The translations under genes were made by a program, and so were the position numbers. A DNA stretch of 64,000 nucleotides from Periplaneta americana (lineage: Eukaryota > Arthropoda > Insecta > Blattodea > Blattidae). The notes beneath the pieces were generated by a model. The model saw only the letters and a list, made by a program, of their open reading frames with translations, was not told the origin of the DNA and did no database searches. This document shows, one piece after another, positions 1-11,376 of the stretch. The stretch spans positions 212,095,029 to 212,159,028 of the forward strand of contig NC_091118.1 of the NCBI RefSeq assembly GCF_040183065.1, read 5' to 3'. Within the stretch, counting starts at the first letter, position 1. Each line of letters begins with the position of its first letter.

Positions 1-50
1 TAAGATACCGGGCTATGATAAGGGATTATTTTTGTCCTCAATAGGAAGGA

Positions 51-320
51 ATGGATCTCAGAAACGTCTGGTTACAGCAAGATGGCATCACGTGTCATAC
101 TGCTCACGAAACAGTCGACCTTTTGAGGAAGAAGTTCAGAGGCTTCGTCATTTCGCATGGCAGTGATGTTAACTGGCACCCGAGATCATGTGATTTAACG
201 CCACTGGATTACTTCTTATGGGGTTATGTTAAGTAACAGGTTTATGCCAACAAGCCAGAAACAGTTAATGACCTAAGGAACAATATCACGTGCGTTATTC
301 CTGTAATTGAGCCTATACTT
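51..320 (+). pseudogene. Tc1/mariner-type transposase, C-terminal remnant
   Basis: Reading frame from 51 carries the end of a DD(D/E) transposase catalytic domain: WLQQDGITCHTA near its start (second catalytic Asp), then DVNWHPRSCDLTPLDYFLWG (third acidic position in the PLD segment). A stop at 234 interrupts it, but the same frame continues recognisably (VYANKPETVNDL) to about 320. The N-terminal half would lie left of the window. The element is dead, and a small inverted-repeat element follows at 334. The family call rests on the QQDG.H and SCDLTPLD motifs. Confidence 0.8.
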
Positions 321-333
321 GTTTTTTTTTAAT

Positions 334-700
334 GATGGGACATGACAGGAGCGTTGCGATCGGAAAAACAACTGAATGTCACATAGCGTGATAGGCCTGT
401 TGCTACGGTAACAACGGTTGAGTTGCCAAAGTTACCATTCCCACGTGGCGAGTACTTAATAGCTCTCTTGGCGACATTTATTGTGCACACAATGTTAGCA
501 TTGGTACAGTACGTTTCGCATTTGATACCCTGTCGATTTTTGTATTGTTTTCTTACCTTCGCGTCAATTGTCAATGAATGTTTTAACGTCAGCCATCTTA
601 ACGTCAATTGCTAGCTTCCATTAGCTGGCAGCGTGGTGGACCATATTGCCAACATGGCACTGTAGTTCCAAGCTCGGCCACATAACTGTCATGTCCCATC
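334..700. mobile_element. MITE with 15-bp terminal inverted repeats
   Basis: GATGGGACATGACAG at 334 is repeated in inverse as CTGTCATGTCCCATC ending at 700. The 367-bp interior has no convincing coding sequence. The short ORFs on both strands here are chance overlaps. It sits beside the transposase remnant, but no clear target duplication can be read, so superfamily is unknown. Confidence 0.65.
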
Positions 701-929
701 TTTCAAAAAAACAAATATAGTTTATGTTTGTTATTGAAAATTGGAAGACCTGAATGCTATCCAACGAAGCCGTGGCAGCAATTTAACTGACGTTCTCTTC
801 TATATGTAATGGCATTAAGTGTGTTTCAAAATAATAGTATGTAGTTAAATAAATAAACCTCTTTCGTTTATATAATTTATTTTATTTTAAAAGTTTGACA
901 CTCTTATTGGAAGACCCTTTACATCTTCC

Positions 930-1147
930 CATGCGTTTCCTTGCTGATCACAGAGAAAAATCGAGTTTTCGTAAGGTCGAATCATTGACAGGTTGTTAGT
1001 TTATACTTTTGGTATGTCTTGCATATACTCAAGAATATGCCCTTATTCCAAGACATACGTAAAGCCTAAACTAAACTAACCTATTCTGTCATTGATTTGA
1101 TCTTACGAAAACTCGCTTTTTCTCTGTGATCAGTAAGGAAAGGCACA
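930..1147. repeat. Foldback (palindromic) repeat
   Basis: The left arm (from about 930, TTTCCTTGCTGATCACAGAG) and right arm (ending about 1147) are near-perfect inverted copies of about 100 bp, centred near 1040. Both arms include the TGATCACAGAGAAAAA and CGAGTTTTCGTAAG blocks. Such palindromes are typical of foldback MITEs. No ORF. It lies in the intron upstream of the first visible SLC35E3 exon, and 1148-1446 shows nothing else. Confidence 0.7.
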
Positions 1148-1437
1148 TATAGGCTATGCCTGCCGCCTATTCCTCTCACATCAACGGAGCGCACCTCTCT
1201 GCTGGCCACCTCTTTCACAGCAACTTTTCACCGTTATTTTAGTGCGAATTTGGTGTTGGCACTCAATTTTTCTTTTGCTTACGGTGTATATGGCAGGAGT
1301 AGAAGACAAGTAGGTAAATACATTACTACCTTAACGTGGTAACACAGTTGTGAGGTGAATTTGTATAAAAGCTTACTTAATTCTTGCATCATTTCTTCGT
1401 CCCAGTGTGGCTTGACACTTAACATATAGTGTTGTGA

Positions 1438-1656
<219 letters not shown>

Positions 1657-1663
1657 TAGTATA

Positions 1664-2506
1664 CAGTAGAACTTAGTTATAGCGACCTCGTTTTGTACGA
1701 CACCTCGCCTATAACATCAAATATTCTGTGGTCCCAACTAATTCCCCATAAGACATATGCTTTTCTACCTTGCTTAATATGACAAACGTATATGCGTGTA
1801 CCTCGCATATAACGTCATTTTCAACCTCAGTTTGGAATACAATTTTCTAAGAATCAAAGTATTTTAAGAAATATTTTGTTGAAATCTGGCAAATCCTTTA
1901 CTGTTCCCTTCTATCATAGACCTCTGGAATGCAGGCAGATTCCCCATCCCATTGTAACCCGCCCGAATCCATGCGGTATTAATGCTACCTGCATGCGGTC
2001 AGTTTCGACAGGAAGTTTTCACTAAGTGCACGCATTTTAACGCAGTATGGCGACTAAAAGAAGTGAGTGACACTTTAGAAGCCATTAGAATTGTGGACAT
2101 TTCTATGAAGCTAGAGGAGGGAGTATGAAGCTAGGAGAAGGAGCAGTGAAATTGCAACTGAAATAATGAACGTAGAATTTAATTTAGAAAATGTGTATTG
2201 GGCAAGTAGGAGACAATGGAGTAAAATGACTGATTACTTCACTCCTCAGTAAATAAGTTTGGTGAGTAATGAACAAACTGTTTTAATACAGAATTCTGTA
2301 TTATTTTATAATTGTACGTGTATTTTATTATGTTCATGGTAGGCTTAAAAGTGAATACATAAATCTAAAATAAGCCTAATTATGTTTATTATTTTTTATT
2401 TTCCACCTCACTAGACTGATAATATGAATCTCGGTTACTACGACACTCGTTTATAACAACATAATTTTTAAGGTCCCTTGGATGTCGTTATAACCAAGTT
2501 CTACTG
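1664..2506. mobile_element. Non-autonomous pogo/Tigger-like transposon
   Basis: Terminal inverted repeats CAGTAGAACTTAGTTATAGC and, at the other end, the inverse of CAGTAGAACTTGGTTATAAC, are flanked on both sides by TA (1662-1663, 2507-2508), the target duplication of Tc1/mariner/pogo elements. The 843-bp interior has no intact transposase. Two further elements with near-identical CAGTA(A/G)AAC ends lie at 15091 and 19788. The one at 15091 retains a CENP-B-type helix-turn-helix, which supports the pogo/Tigger assignment. Confidence 0.75.
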
Positions 2507-2777
2507 TATTATATTCCAGTTGTCTACACGCCATCTTGTTACTCCATTTATCTTAGTTTTCCCTATTTCATTGGCCAACTTTCTCTGGTAAAATTTTAAA
2601 CTGAGATAGGCCTAATTCAAATTAACCAAGAATACAAATATAGCTATTATCTAAGTTTTTTAAAGCTGAAAACCAGGATAAACAATTTACCGACGTTGGT
2701 GAATACAGTCCTTAGAGTCTTGTTATAAATATTTGAGAAATGCATCACAGTGATAAGAGTTGTTTTTAAACTTGTAG

Positions 2778-2930
2778 CTGGTGAGTCAGAAGCAGCACGA
2801 GCTCCAGATGAACGCCATGCAGCTGCTGTACTACCAAGCCCCGTTATCGGCCGTAATATTGCTGGTACTCATTCCCTTCCTGGAACCAGTGAGCATCACT
2901 GCCACCCTACCTTGGTCCTTTGCAACGTTC
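2778..2930 (+). CDS. SLC35E3: SLC35E3-like transporter, internal exon b
   Basis: Exon of 51 codons between an acceptor ending TTGTAG and donor GTAAGT, phase 0 at both ends. It encodes LVSQKQHELQMNAMQLLYYQ then a transmembrane helix (APLSAVILLVLIPFLEPV) and a TLPWSFATF loop. The KQHELQ..MQLLYYQAP motif is the signature I recognise from SLC35E3. Joined to exon a it reads SLYQV-LVSQKQ without a frame change. Confidence 0.92.
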
Positions 2931-3425
2931 GTAAGTATTATGGAACTGTTAGACCGCAAGACACAAACAGAATATGCCCATTACGACAGTAACATCTCAA
3001 CTTCCTCTATTTCTCCATCAAATTAACAACTGACACACTTGTAATGTTAAACGTTGATGCTTGAGTGTAAAATGAATAAAATGTTAAAAGAATTTTATCA
3101 TGCAATGCCAGTTACTTAGCAACAGCAATGGGTTATGCCACACTATTCTGACGTTACTTGCTTAGCAACGGTTCATTCATATTGTAAATACTTGTACATA
3201 TATGATATGAAGGCGTTATTTTAATAGTGTACAACTCCACTGTTTGTCAAATTGGAGTTAACTACACTTTCAGTATCACAAATGTCCATTCTTTTTTATT
3301 ATGAAACTGGTACAACTCCAACTTTCATCTTCTGCCAACAGAGTGCACTATAATGCAGGCATGTTAGATAATCCTATAAGAAGATTATTTTAATAATTGT
3401 ATAGCTCAACTGTGTTGCATGCTAA
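2931..3425. other. Intron sequence, nothing recognised
   Basis: Intron between the second and third visible SLC35E3 exons. AT-rich, no ORF of note and no clear repeat ends. Confidence 0.6.
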
Positions 3426-4335
3426 ACCAAAATAATAATAATAATAATAATAATAATGATTTATTTAACCTGGCAGAGTTAAGGCCATACGGCCTTCTCT
3501 AACACTCAACCAGGAGTAAAACGTTACAAAAACACTACAAATTTACAAAGTGCACTACAATTTTACACACAAAACTGAATAAGATAATAATAATAAAATT
3601 TAAACAAAAGTAAGTAGAAATCAGACATTATATATAACATACAGAAAGAAAGAAAAAAGCATAATAAAATGTGAACAGCAGGTCAAAATAAATGAGACAT
3701 ACAAAGTATAAAAAAATAAGACAATTATTGATGATGATAATAATAGTAATAATAAAAAATAGTGCAGTACAAAGCATACAATGAATACAATATTTTTAAG
3801 TACACACAGTAAGGAAAATTATGATTATATATAGCTCAACATATCACATTATAGATATACCATTATCGGAAAATATGATGAAAACAAAAATATAAAATAA
3901 GTTGAATATCACTAGAACATTTTAAAAAATGTGAATACGTGGAAACATGCAATACAATACTTGTCATAATAGTAAGTTAGTTTGGCAACTCGTCATAAGA
4001 TAATTTTCTAACTTGGATTTGAAAGATTTCAATGTTCGGCAGCCCTTGACTTCAGGCGGCAGAGAGTTCCAGTGACGAGAGGTAGCAACAGTGAAAGATG
4101 AGAAATACAGAGATGATGTGTGAAGTGGAATTTCTAGCGTGTTATCGCGTTGTGATCGAGTATTAATATTATGATAGCGAGAAAGAGTATGAAAACGAGC
4201 GGATAAATAAGTGTTCTAAAGAGATGTTGAATGACTCTGATTTTATTGATGATCAGGATCTTGATCCAAATATAAAATATCTGAAGGTAAAAGGCATGCC
4301 ATAAAAGCATTATTCAGGTACACCTCCAAAGAATT
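3426..4335 (-). mobile_element. LINE 3' end with (ATT)n-type tail
   Basis: Read on the - strand, about 4240-4000 encodes a degenerate LINE ORF2 C-terminus (RSQRDNTLEIPLHTSSLYFS, then SRHWNSLPPEVKG and FKSKLENYL). A long 3' UTR follows, ending in the conserved GGCCGTATGGCCTTAACTCT-type hairpin and a (TAT)n tail at 3426-3460. Related tails occur at 14806 (-), 47670 (-) and 48010 (+). Intronic insertion antisense to SLC35E3, 5'-truncated. Confidence 0.65.
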
Positions 4336-4397
4336 GCCTTGGATTTATCAATCATACACTGAAATTTTTTATTTGAATTTTAGTATTTACAATCTCA

Positions 4398-4815
4398 ATG
4401 AACCATTGTGCTTTGTGTGGAGTGTGGCATTCTATGGGGCAGAAACAACGAAGTGAAGAGAAGCGACAAAAAGTCTTTGAAATGTGGATATGGAGAAGAA
4501 TGGAGCGTGTGACATTGACAGATGGTATAAGACATGAAGCTGGTTTGGAAAGAGTGGGTAAAGAAAGAATGATGCTGAAACTAATCAGGAAAAGAAAAAG
4601 GAATTGGTTGGGTCACTGGCTGAGAAGAAACTGCCTACTGAAGGATGCACTGAAAGGGCAAAAGATATCATAGTGAACAGAAGAAAAGTTCGGGGCAGAA
4701 GAAGATATCAGATGATAGACGACATTAAGATATATGGATCATATGCAGAGACAAAGAGGAAGGCAGAAAATAGGAAAGACTGGAGAATGCTGGGTTTGCA
4801 CAGAAAACTATGACA
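4398..4815 (+). pseudogene. LINE-B reverse-transcriptase C-terminal fragment
   Basis: Two overlapping frames together give a familiar insect LINE tail: EMWIWRRMERV, then RKRKRNWLGHWLRRNCLLKD, then (frame change near 4660) VRGRRRYQMIDDIKIYGSYA and ENRKDWRMLGLH. The frameshift makes it a pseudogene. Other pieces of the same family lie at 47220-47332 and 62755-63600, the latter covering the part upstream of this one. Confidence 0.8.
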
Positions 4816-5948
<1,133 letters not shown>

Positions 5949-6003
5949 AGATCCATTTTGGAATATGCATGGTAAGACTTTCCTGTGTTAAATTTCAACG
6001 TAC

Positions 6004-6049
6004 CTCGTTTACATGTTTCGACCTATTTATGGGTCATCTTCAGAATTGG
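6004..6049 (-). ncRNA. Hammerhead ribozyme motif (PLE-1, - copy)
   Basis: On the - strand: CTGAAGA core (6043-6037), helix II GACC/GGTC closed by CATAAATA, GAAA (6019-6016), then ACA/TGT as a loop-less helix III and cleavage site TA (after 6010). Helix I is short: TT before the core pairs with AA after the site. This matches the minimal type I hammerheads known from Penelope-like elements. All core nucleotides are present. Activity is inferred, not shown. Confidence 0.75.
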
Positions 6050-6688
6050 CCGTTGTTGGTCTTGGCGCCACTCATTCTGTTTCCTGTGAGGGTGTGTTCC
6101 TGTGGTATAGTGTAGAGTCAGAGTCTGTGTGTTTTGAAGTTGAGTTGTGTGTTGAGAATTTCCTTGGGGAGTGTTTTTGTGTGTCTGTATATTTCATATT
6201 GTTCTAGTGTGTTGAGTTTCTGGCTTTTTGGTTGGATGTGCAGTATTTCCATGTCTGTGTTGATGTCTCTGTGGGTGTGGTTAGCATTTGTGATGTGTTC
6301 TGCATATGTGGAGGTGTTTTGTAATTTTGTTATGGCTGTGATGTGTTCTTTGTAACATGTTTGAAATGATCTGCCTGTCTGTCCTATGTAGAAGTTGTTG
6401 CAGGTGTTAATTTGAGTTTGTATACGCCTGTGTAGTTGTACACATCACAAATGCTAACCACACCCACAGAGACATCAACACAGACATGGAAATACTACAT
6501 ATCCAACCAAAAAGCCAGAAACTAAACACACTAGAACAATATGAAATATACAGACACACAAAAACACACCCCAACGAAATTCTCAACACACAACTCAACT
6601 TCAAAACACACACACTCTTTGACTCTACACTATACCACAGGAACACACCCTCACAGGAACAGAACAAGTGGCGCCAAGACCAACAATG

Positions 6689-6733
6689 ACCAGTTTTGAA
6701 GATGACCCATAAATAGGTCGAAACATGTTAACA
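6689..6733 (+). ncRNA. Decayed hammerhead motif (PLE-1, + copy)
   Basis: Same layout as the - copy: TTGAAGA (6696-6702), helix II GACC/GGTC, GAAA (6720-6723), ACATGTT. The invariant first core C has become T, so this copy is predicted to be inactive. Confidence 0.65.
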
Positions 6734-6866
6734 AGGTACGTTGAAATTTAACACAGGAAAGTCTTACCATACATATTCCGAAGTGATACAGTGTTAGAAG
6801 CTGTGTAATCAAGATGTAAGATCCATTTTGCTTTGTAGCTCAACACTTTCCTTAACTACGTGCAAG

Positions 6867-7005
6867 CTACAACATGGTCGGCCACATTAAATTTTGCCTG
6901 ACTGTTTTGGGCGGAGTTCTGCTGTTTGAAGAGCCGTTTCATGTGAACCAAGGCATAGGGATCATTCTCACAGTGTTTGGTGTGACAGCGTACGCACATG
7001 TTAAG
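6867..7005 (+). CDS. SLC35E3: SLC35E3-like transporter, internal exon d
   Basis: 139-bp exon after acceptor TGCAAG, before donor GTATGG. Its first base completes the Thr codon begun in exon c, giving T-YNMVGHIKFCLTVLGG, then VLLFEEPFHVNQGIGI and a last helix ending FGVTAYAHVK. The YNM.GH.KFC motif and the DP/EPF helix match SLC35E3 and mark the end of the EamA/TPT-type transporter domain. Ends in phase 0. The acceptor tract is weakly pyrimidine-rich, but the frame and protein leave little doubt. Confidence 0.92.
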
Positions 7006-7127
7006 GTATGGAAGCAGCAATATTACAGAGTACAAGGCACGTCTTAGAAATTAATTGGATGTTTTCATTAATGAAAAATATCCAGAGTGTCATGGTTCTG
7101 CAATAGATACTGGCATTTGTGACTTAT

Positions 7128-7458
7128 ATGATGAAAGAGTAGTCACTCATAACGAGTGCACCTCAGCACATGTGTGAACTTCAGTCCTACGTTCATAGAC
7201 ATCTACGATATAATGCAGAGGGCGGCCACTAGAGGGAACCCAAGAGTCGGAACTTAAACTGAGACGATTCTATCCGACACCAGGATGGGTATCCAGTGTG
7301 GCTTAGTGGATAAAGCATCAGCATGTAGAGCTGAAAACCCGGGTTCAAATCCCGGCGCCGGAGAGAATTTTTCTCTGTTCCATTACTCTTTCATCGTATG
7401 ATGACGCAGAATATCTGCATGGAAATATCATATGTACTTCGGTACATTAAAATCATAT
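7128..7458 (+). mobile_element. tRNA-headed palindromic SINE (family D, copy 1)
   Basis: Flanked by a perfect 13-bp duplication ATTTGTGACTTAT (7115-7127, 7459-7471). It contains a spacer (7150-7290), then a tRNA-like pol III promoter with A box TGGCTTAGTGG and B box GGGTTCAAATCCC (about 7298-7352), then a tail including ATGATGACGCAGAATATCTG and GTACTTCGGTACAT. A short inverted piece of the tail (ATGATGAAAGAG) starts the element. It is not a functional tRNA gene. Other copies are at 21245, 26461 and 49343. Confidence 0.82.
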
Positions 7459-7471
7459 ATTTGTGACTTAT

Positions 7472-7915
7472 GTTGGTTTGGTTCTTCAGTTATGTATTTT
7501 TGTTTTTTCCTTCTCTCCACATAGGTTAATGAATAGGCTTAAGTATAAAATTTGAATTGCATGAAAAACCTTTGTTACTTTTTCTCTTAGTTTTTTTAAT
7601 TCTTCATTATTTTACTATCTTTTAATCTCTTTTACCCTTAGATATGTTAGAATTACTGTAGTTGGTTACAAATTAAATAAATGATTTAGAAACAGTAAAC
7701 AATAGTAGAGAGATAAGAAGGTACCTGGCCACCTTAATTTGAATTAATTTTTTCATTACTGTGGTATTCCCTAAATAAAAAGTTCGTGTGTTTGCATCTT
7801 GCTGATACCAGATGGAATCATTAGGTAAGTCTGGATCCTGGAGGTTTGGGTGAAGAATGGCAAGGGCTGGTACCGGTATTAACTCTTCACGCAGAAATTC
7901 TAAATACCGATCCCC
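7472..7915. other. Intron sequence, nothing recognised
   Basis: AT-rich, within the 16.6-kb last intron of SLC35E3. No ORF or element ends seen. Confidence 0.55.
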
Positions 7916-8712
7916 ATTGTATGTATGTATTTATTTACACTGCAAGTGGGCAAGCACCCGGTGGCAGTGGTATATACAATATTAACAATACACAGTTAAA
8001 ATGATAAGCTATACACAATAAAATTTACAATACATAATACAATTTACAACACATATACAATTTTATACACAATACAATAAGAATACACAATACAATTTAA
8101 CACAATAATAATAAAACATAAAATAAAACACCTAATTTTACAACACAACCTACATAATTATGTATAGGTCCTACATAAGTTTCAATAGTCTTTCACTTTA
8201 CTCTCATCTCATTCCCTGTAGTGGCACTATGACGCATTTCACTGACACTTTTGCACATTTCACTGACACTATAGAACGCATTTCATTGACGCTATAAATT
8301 ATCACTGATCGGAACTGTTCACTGCACTGTAAAACCATAACTTCACTGACTCACCTCGCTTCACTGATACAACAGTTCAAATAAGACAAATAATTGCATT
8401 CTTATGCATACTTATAAACAGAACTACATTTAAACTAAACATTTCTAGTCTAAGGCCCTCTTACACGCTATTTTTAAATAATTTACAATTCAAACCAGGG
8501 AAGTAAACTCGTCAGGCTAGATAAATACATGTCACCTTAAAAAATTAAATGTGGAATGTCACCTTAATTTTAATTTTCACTTTATACACAACTCTTTAAA
8601 TTATTCTTGAATCTCCTTAAGGAAGGACAGCCCTCAAAGATCGCTGCAGGTAGGTCATTCCAATCATTTATAGTTCTATTTAAAAATGAGAATTTACCTA
8701 CATCCGTTTTCT
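7916..8712 (-). mobile_element. LINE 3' region, second family
   Basis: The 8590-8710 segment resembles, on the - strand, the degenerate end of a LINE reading frame. A long AC-rich 3' UTR then leads to TATTTATTTACACTGCAAGT at 7920-7940 and a (TATG)n-like end. Assignment rests on this layout and similarity of arrangement to the other LINE tails. It abuts and truncates the transposase fragment at 8713. A SINE or other repeat is possible. Confidence 0.45.
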
Positions 8713-9979
8713 GTTTCCTACATTAAGTGTATCATCAAAAAGTAGGGCCCACAACTCTGCATCTTACAATCCCTGCCCATACATTTACCTTCTGGGGCAA
8801 TTGCATGTGAGTTTCTGACCAGCACCTGCAATTTTGTCTATTCACTTCTTCATTCAGATAAAATGTAGATTCATCAGAGAAAAATAAGCTTGATACGAAA
8901 TTGGGATCTCTGTTGCAGAGGTTTGTCTGACAGAATTGCAATCTTCTGTATCCCTCATCTTCCATTAGTTCCTGCAAGGGCTGCACTTCATTATGACGCA
9001 GCAGTCTCCAGATGGTTGTTCTCAATACATCAAATAATGTAGATTGTAATTCAGTAAGTGAAGAATGTGGATTATCTTTCACAGTTATCAAAATGTCTAG
9101 CTCCAGTTCTTCAGTAGTTAATGATGGTCTACCATACCTTTGGACATCTCTCACATGTCCATTTTCATTGAATTTGTTATGTATTCTACTCACAGTAGCC
9201 ATGTATTGTGGGTCCCTATCACCACGGCATGGCGCGTCCTCAGGTTGCGGATAGAGGAGACGGCCTCCAGATATGGAGGGTAGCTGCGAATATATTGAAT
9301 AAGCAGTCGTGGACAGCCGATAAGGGGTGGTCCTCCAGCTTGGGGGTTGGGCGAAGGGCTAACAACCCATCACCGTAAAAAACAGCTTGTTACGTATCCC
9401 TATAATAAGGAAAAATCTGAAAGTTAGAATTTATAAAACAGTTATATTACCGGTTCTTCTGTATGGTTGTGAAACTTGGACTCTCACTCTGAGAGAGGAA
9501 CATAGGTTCAGGGTGTTTGAGAATAAGGTGCTAAGGAAAATATTTGGGGCTAAGCAGGATGAAGTTACAGGAGAATGGAGAAAGTTACACAACACAGAAC
9601 TGCACGCATTGTATTCTTCACCTGACATAATTAGAAACATCAAATCCAGACGTTTGAGATGGGCAGGGCATGTAGCACGTATGGGCGAATCCAGAAATGC
9701 ATATAGAGTGTTAGTTGGGAGACCGGAGGGAAAAAGACCTTTAGGGAGGCCGAGACGTAGATGGGAGGATAATATTAAAATGGATTTGAGGGAGGTGGGG
9801 TATGATGATAGAGACTGGATTAATCTTGCACAGGATAGGGACCGCTGGCGGGCTTATGTGAGGGCGGCAATGAACCTTCGGGTTCCTTAAAAGCCATTTG
9901 TAAGTAAGTAAGTACTCACAGTAGACTGATATATAGGAGCGATCTCACTGTGTTTCATTGAAAAGTGCACATACTTCAT
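8713..9979 (-). pseudogene. Tc1/mariner-type transposase, interrupted by a LINE
   Basis: On the - strand, 9202-8735 encodes a helix-turn-helix region (VSRIHNKFNENGHVRDVQRY), a linker, and the start of the catalytic domain (FSDESTFYLNEEVNRQNCR, first catalytic Asp, then KVNVWAGIV). The frame continues upstream beyond 9925 (PIYQSTVS), because a LINE-derived insertion with a 12-bp target duplication (9187-9198 and 9913-9924) splits the gene. Small frameshifts near 9950 and 8740 also break it. The C-terminal half with the other catalytic residues is absent. Confidence 0.8.
9199..9912 (+). mobile_element. LINE-A derivative with internal deletion
   Basis: Bounded by TACTCACAGTAG (9187-9198, 9913-9924). 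The first about 175 bp match, in inverse, the 5' part of the element at 13686-13983 and look like the LINE 5' end. They are fused to the last about 520 bp of the LINE. The 167-residue ORF from 9387 encodes the RT-distal C-terminus: TVILPVLLYGCETWTLT, FENKVLRKIFGAK, RLRWAGHVARMGES, GRPRRRWEDNIKMDL and a final MNLRVP. The tail is (AAGT)n. The RT and endonuclease core are missing, so it cannot mobilise itself. Confidence 0.82.
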
Positions 9980-9989
9980 CTAGTGTACG

Positions 9990-11370
9990 TTTCCAATCAT
10001 CATTAAAATTTCAATTTCCTCACTTTCACTTAATAACTTCGTTATTTTCTGTTAACTTCTACGAATAAACTGCTTCCATAACACCAGGAAATCCAACTAT
10101 TTATTTTGTTACCATAGCAGCATTTGTTGTATAAAAAAATTGATAGCTTGTGTAACTATGGAGATAGAGATTTTTTTTTTTTTTAATAAAAGAAGGAAAT
10201 ATATTTTGTATCTGTGAGTAACAGTATTTCATACAAGACACATACATTAATAAGTGAATTCTGTATGATGTACAGGGTGGAATACACTTCTTTCTTTACA
10301 CTATTAATTACATTTTCAAAAATTTTTTGTTCCATGTGAACTAAATTTCTGCTTATATTTTCCTGATGATTGTCAACTCCAATGAAAATGCTTCATTGAT
10401 AATAAGTTCCACATATTTCAGGCAGGAAGTGCTCTAGGAAGAGGCAGCCACTACCTCCACTTAGGATATGCGAAAAAGTCTTCAAAAATGGGACTGCATT
10501 TCCAGTCACCTCCCTAGGAACTTTGTCCTTAAGCGGTTGGTACAGGAAAGAAATTCTTGGAATGCTAAGAAAATATATGTACAGCTGTGTTACTGAAGAC
10601 AGGATCAAAACTTTTAATACAGTGAATCACCATACCTGGATTCGTGAAGAAAAAAAGAGACATCTAGCTGACTTGTGGATCTGTACCTCCATTTTGTGTT
10701 AACAGACTTGGGATACGCTAGTTTCAGCTATGTTCTCGCAATGAACATTTTATCAGAAGTTGTTGATATATGAAGAATGTACAGGGTGATTCTTCTCAGC
10801 AATGAGATACTAACTTTCTAAATTGTGGAAAACTCTCCCCTGCTATCTTTTTCTTATTATTTTACAATATTTGAATCACATCTTTTTTGTGACATTGCAT
10901 TGGAATGATGTCTAGAAATATAGGCTTATGTGTGTATGCTGAATGTTTTTTAATCTGTATTAGACAGTTCTTTGAAATGTATTGTGTGTTATTTACCAAG
11001 AAGACATAATTAATGCTGTTCTTTAGACTAACACTTATTAGCACTAATATGATATAGAGTCAATAATTTCGTGAACCCTGATGACAGAAATGTGTCGTTA
11101 CCATATGGCACACCTACCTTAAAAGCAACCTCATCTATATATTTCTGACAAGAGTGTTGGTACAGTTGCTTGAAACTGTCTTGAGAAATGCTTCTGGAAT
11201 CTATTAATAAAAAGCTTACATTACAACTGTATTGAAGTGACAAAAAATTATACAATTTAAGTTGGGAGAGTATGGAGAATGTGCCAGCACAATGGAATTT
11301 TATTCATCCAACCATTCCCAAACATTGAAATGTTCCAAAAATCTGCTTCTGATAACTTGACATGTAAATC
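9990..11370. other. Intron sequence, nothing recognised
   Basis: AT-rich. Two TACAGGGTG motifs (about 10272 and 10780) resemble mariner-type ends but are in the same orientation and have no visible partners. Small ORFs are without recognisable content. Confidence 0.5.
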
Positions 11371-11376
11371 TAAGCA

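Larger units (their letters stand above)
5961..6818. mobile_element. Penelope-like element, 5'-to-5' inverted dimer (PLE-1)
   Basis: AGATCCATTTTG occurs at 5949-5960 and again at 6819-6830, a 12-bp target duplication. Inside, a 5'-truncated copy reads on the - strand (about 6440 to 5961) and a second on the + strand (about 6440 to 6779), joined at their 5' ends. The - copy encodes the degenerate GIY-YIG endonuclease domain (GVYKL, then FYIGQTGRS in a shifted frame). Both copies encode the DMEILHIQPKSQKLNTLEQY block and end in the same 3' sequence with a hammerhead motif. A 39-bp unpaired segment (6780-6818) remains on one side, like the 'tail' described for Penelope elements. It lies in the SLC35E3 intron just before exon d. 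Confidence 0.85.

Noticed and set aside
7298-7352. tRNA gene
   Set aside because: A and B boxes are present but the acceptor stem does not close, and the same sequence is followed by a SINE tail and target duplications in several copies.
10260-10800. Mariner-type element between two TACAGGGTG motifs
   Set aside because: The motifs are in direct, not inverted, orientation and no matching ends were found.
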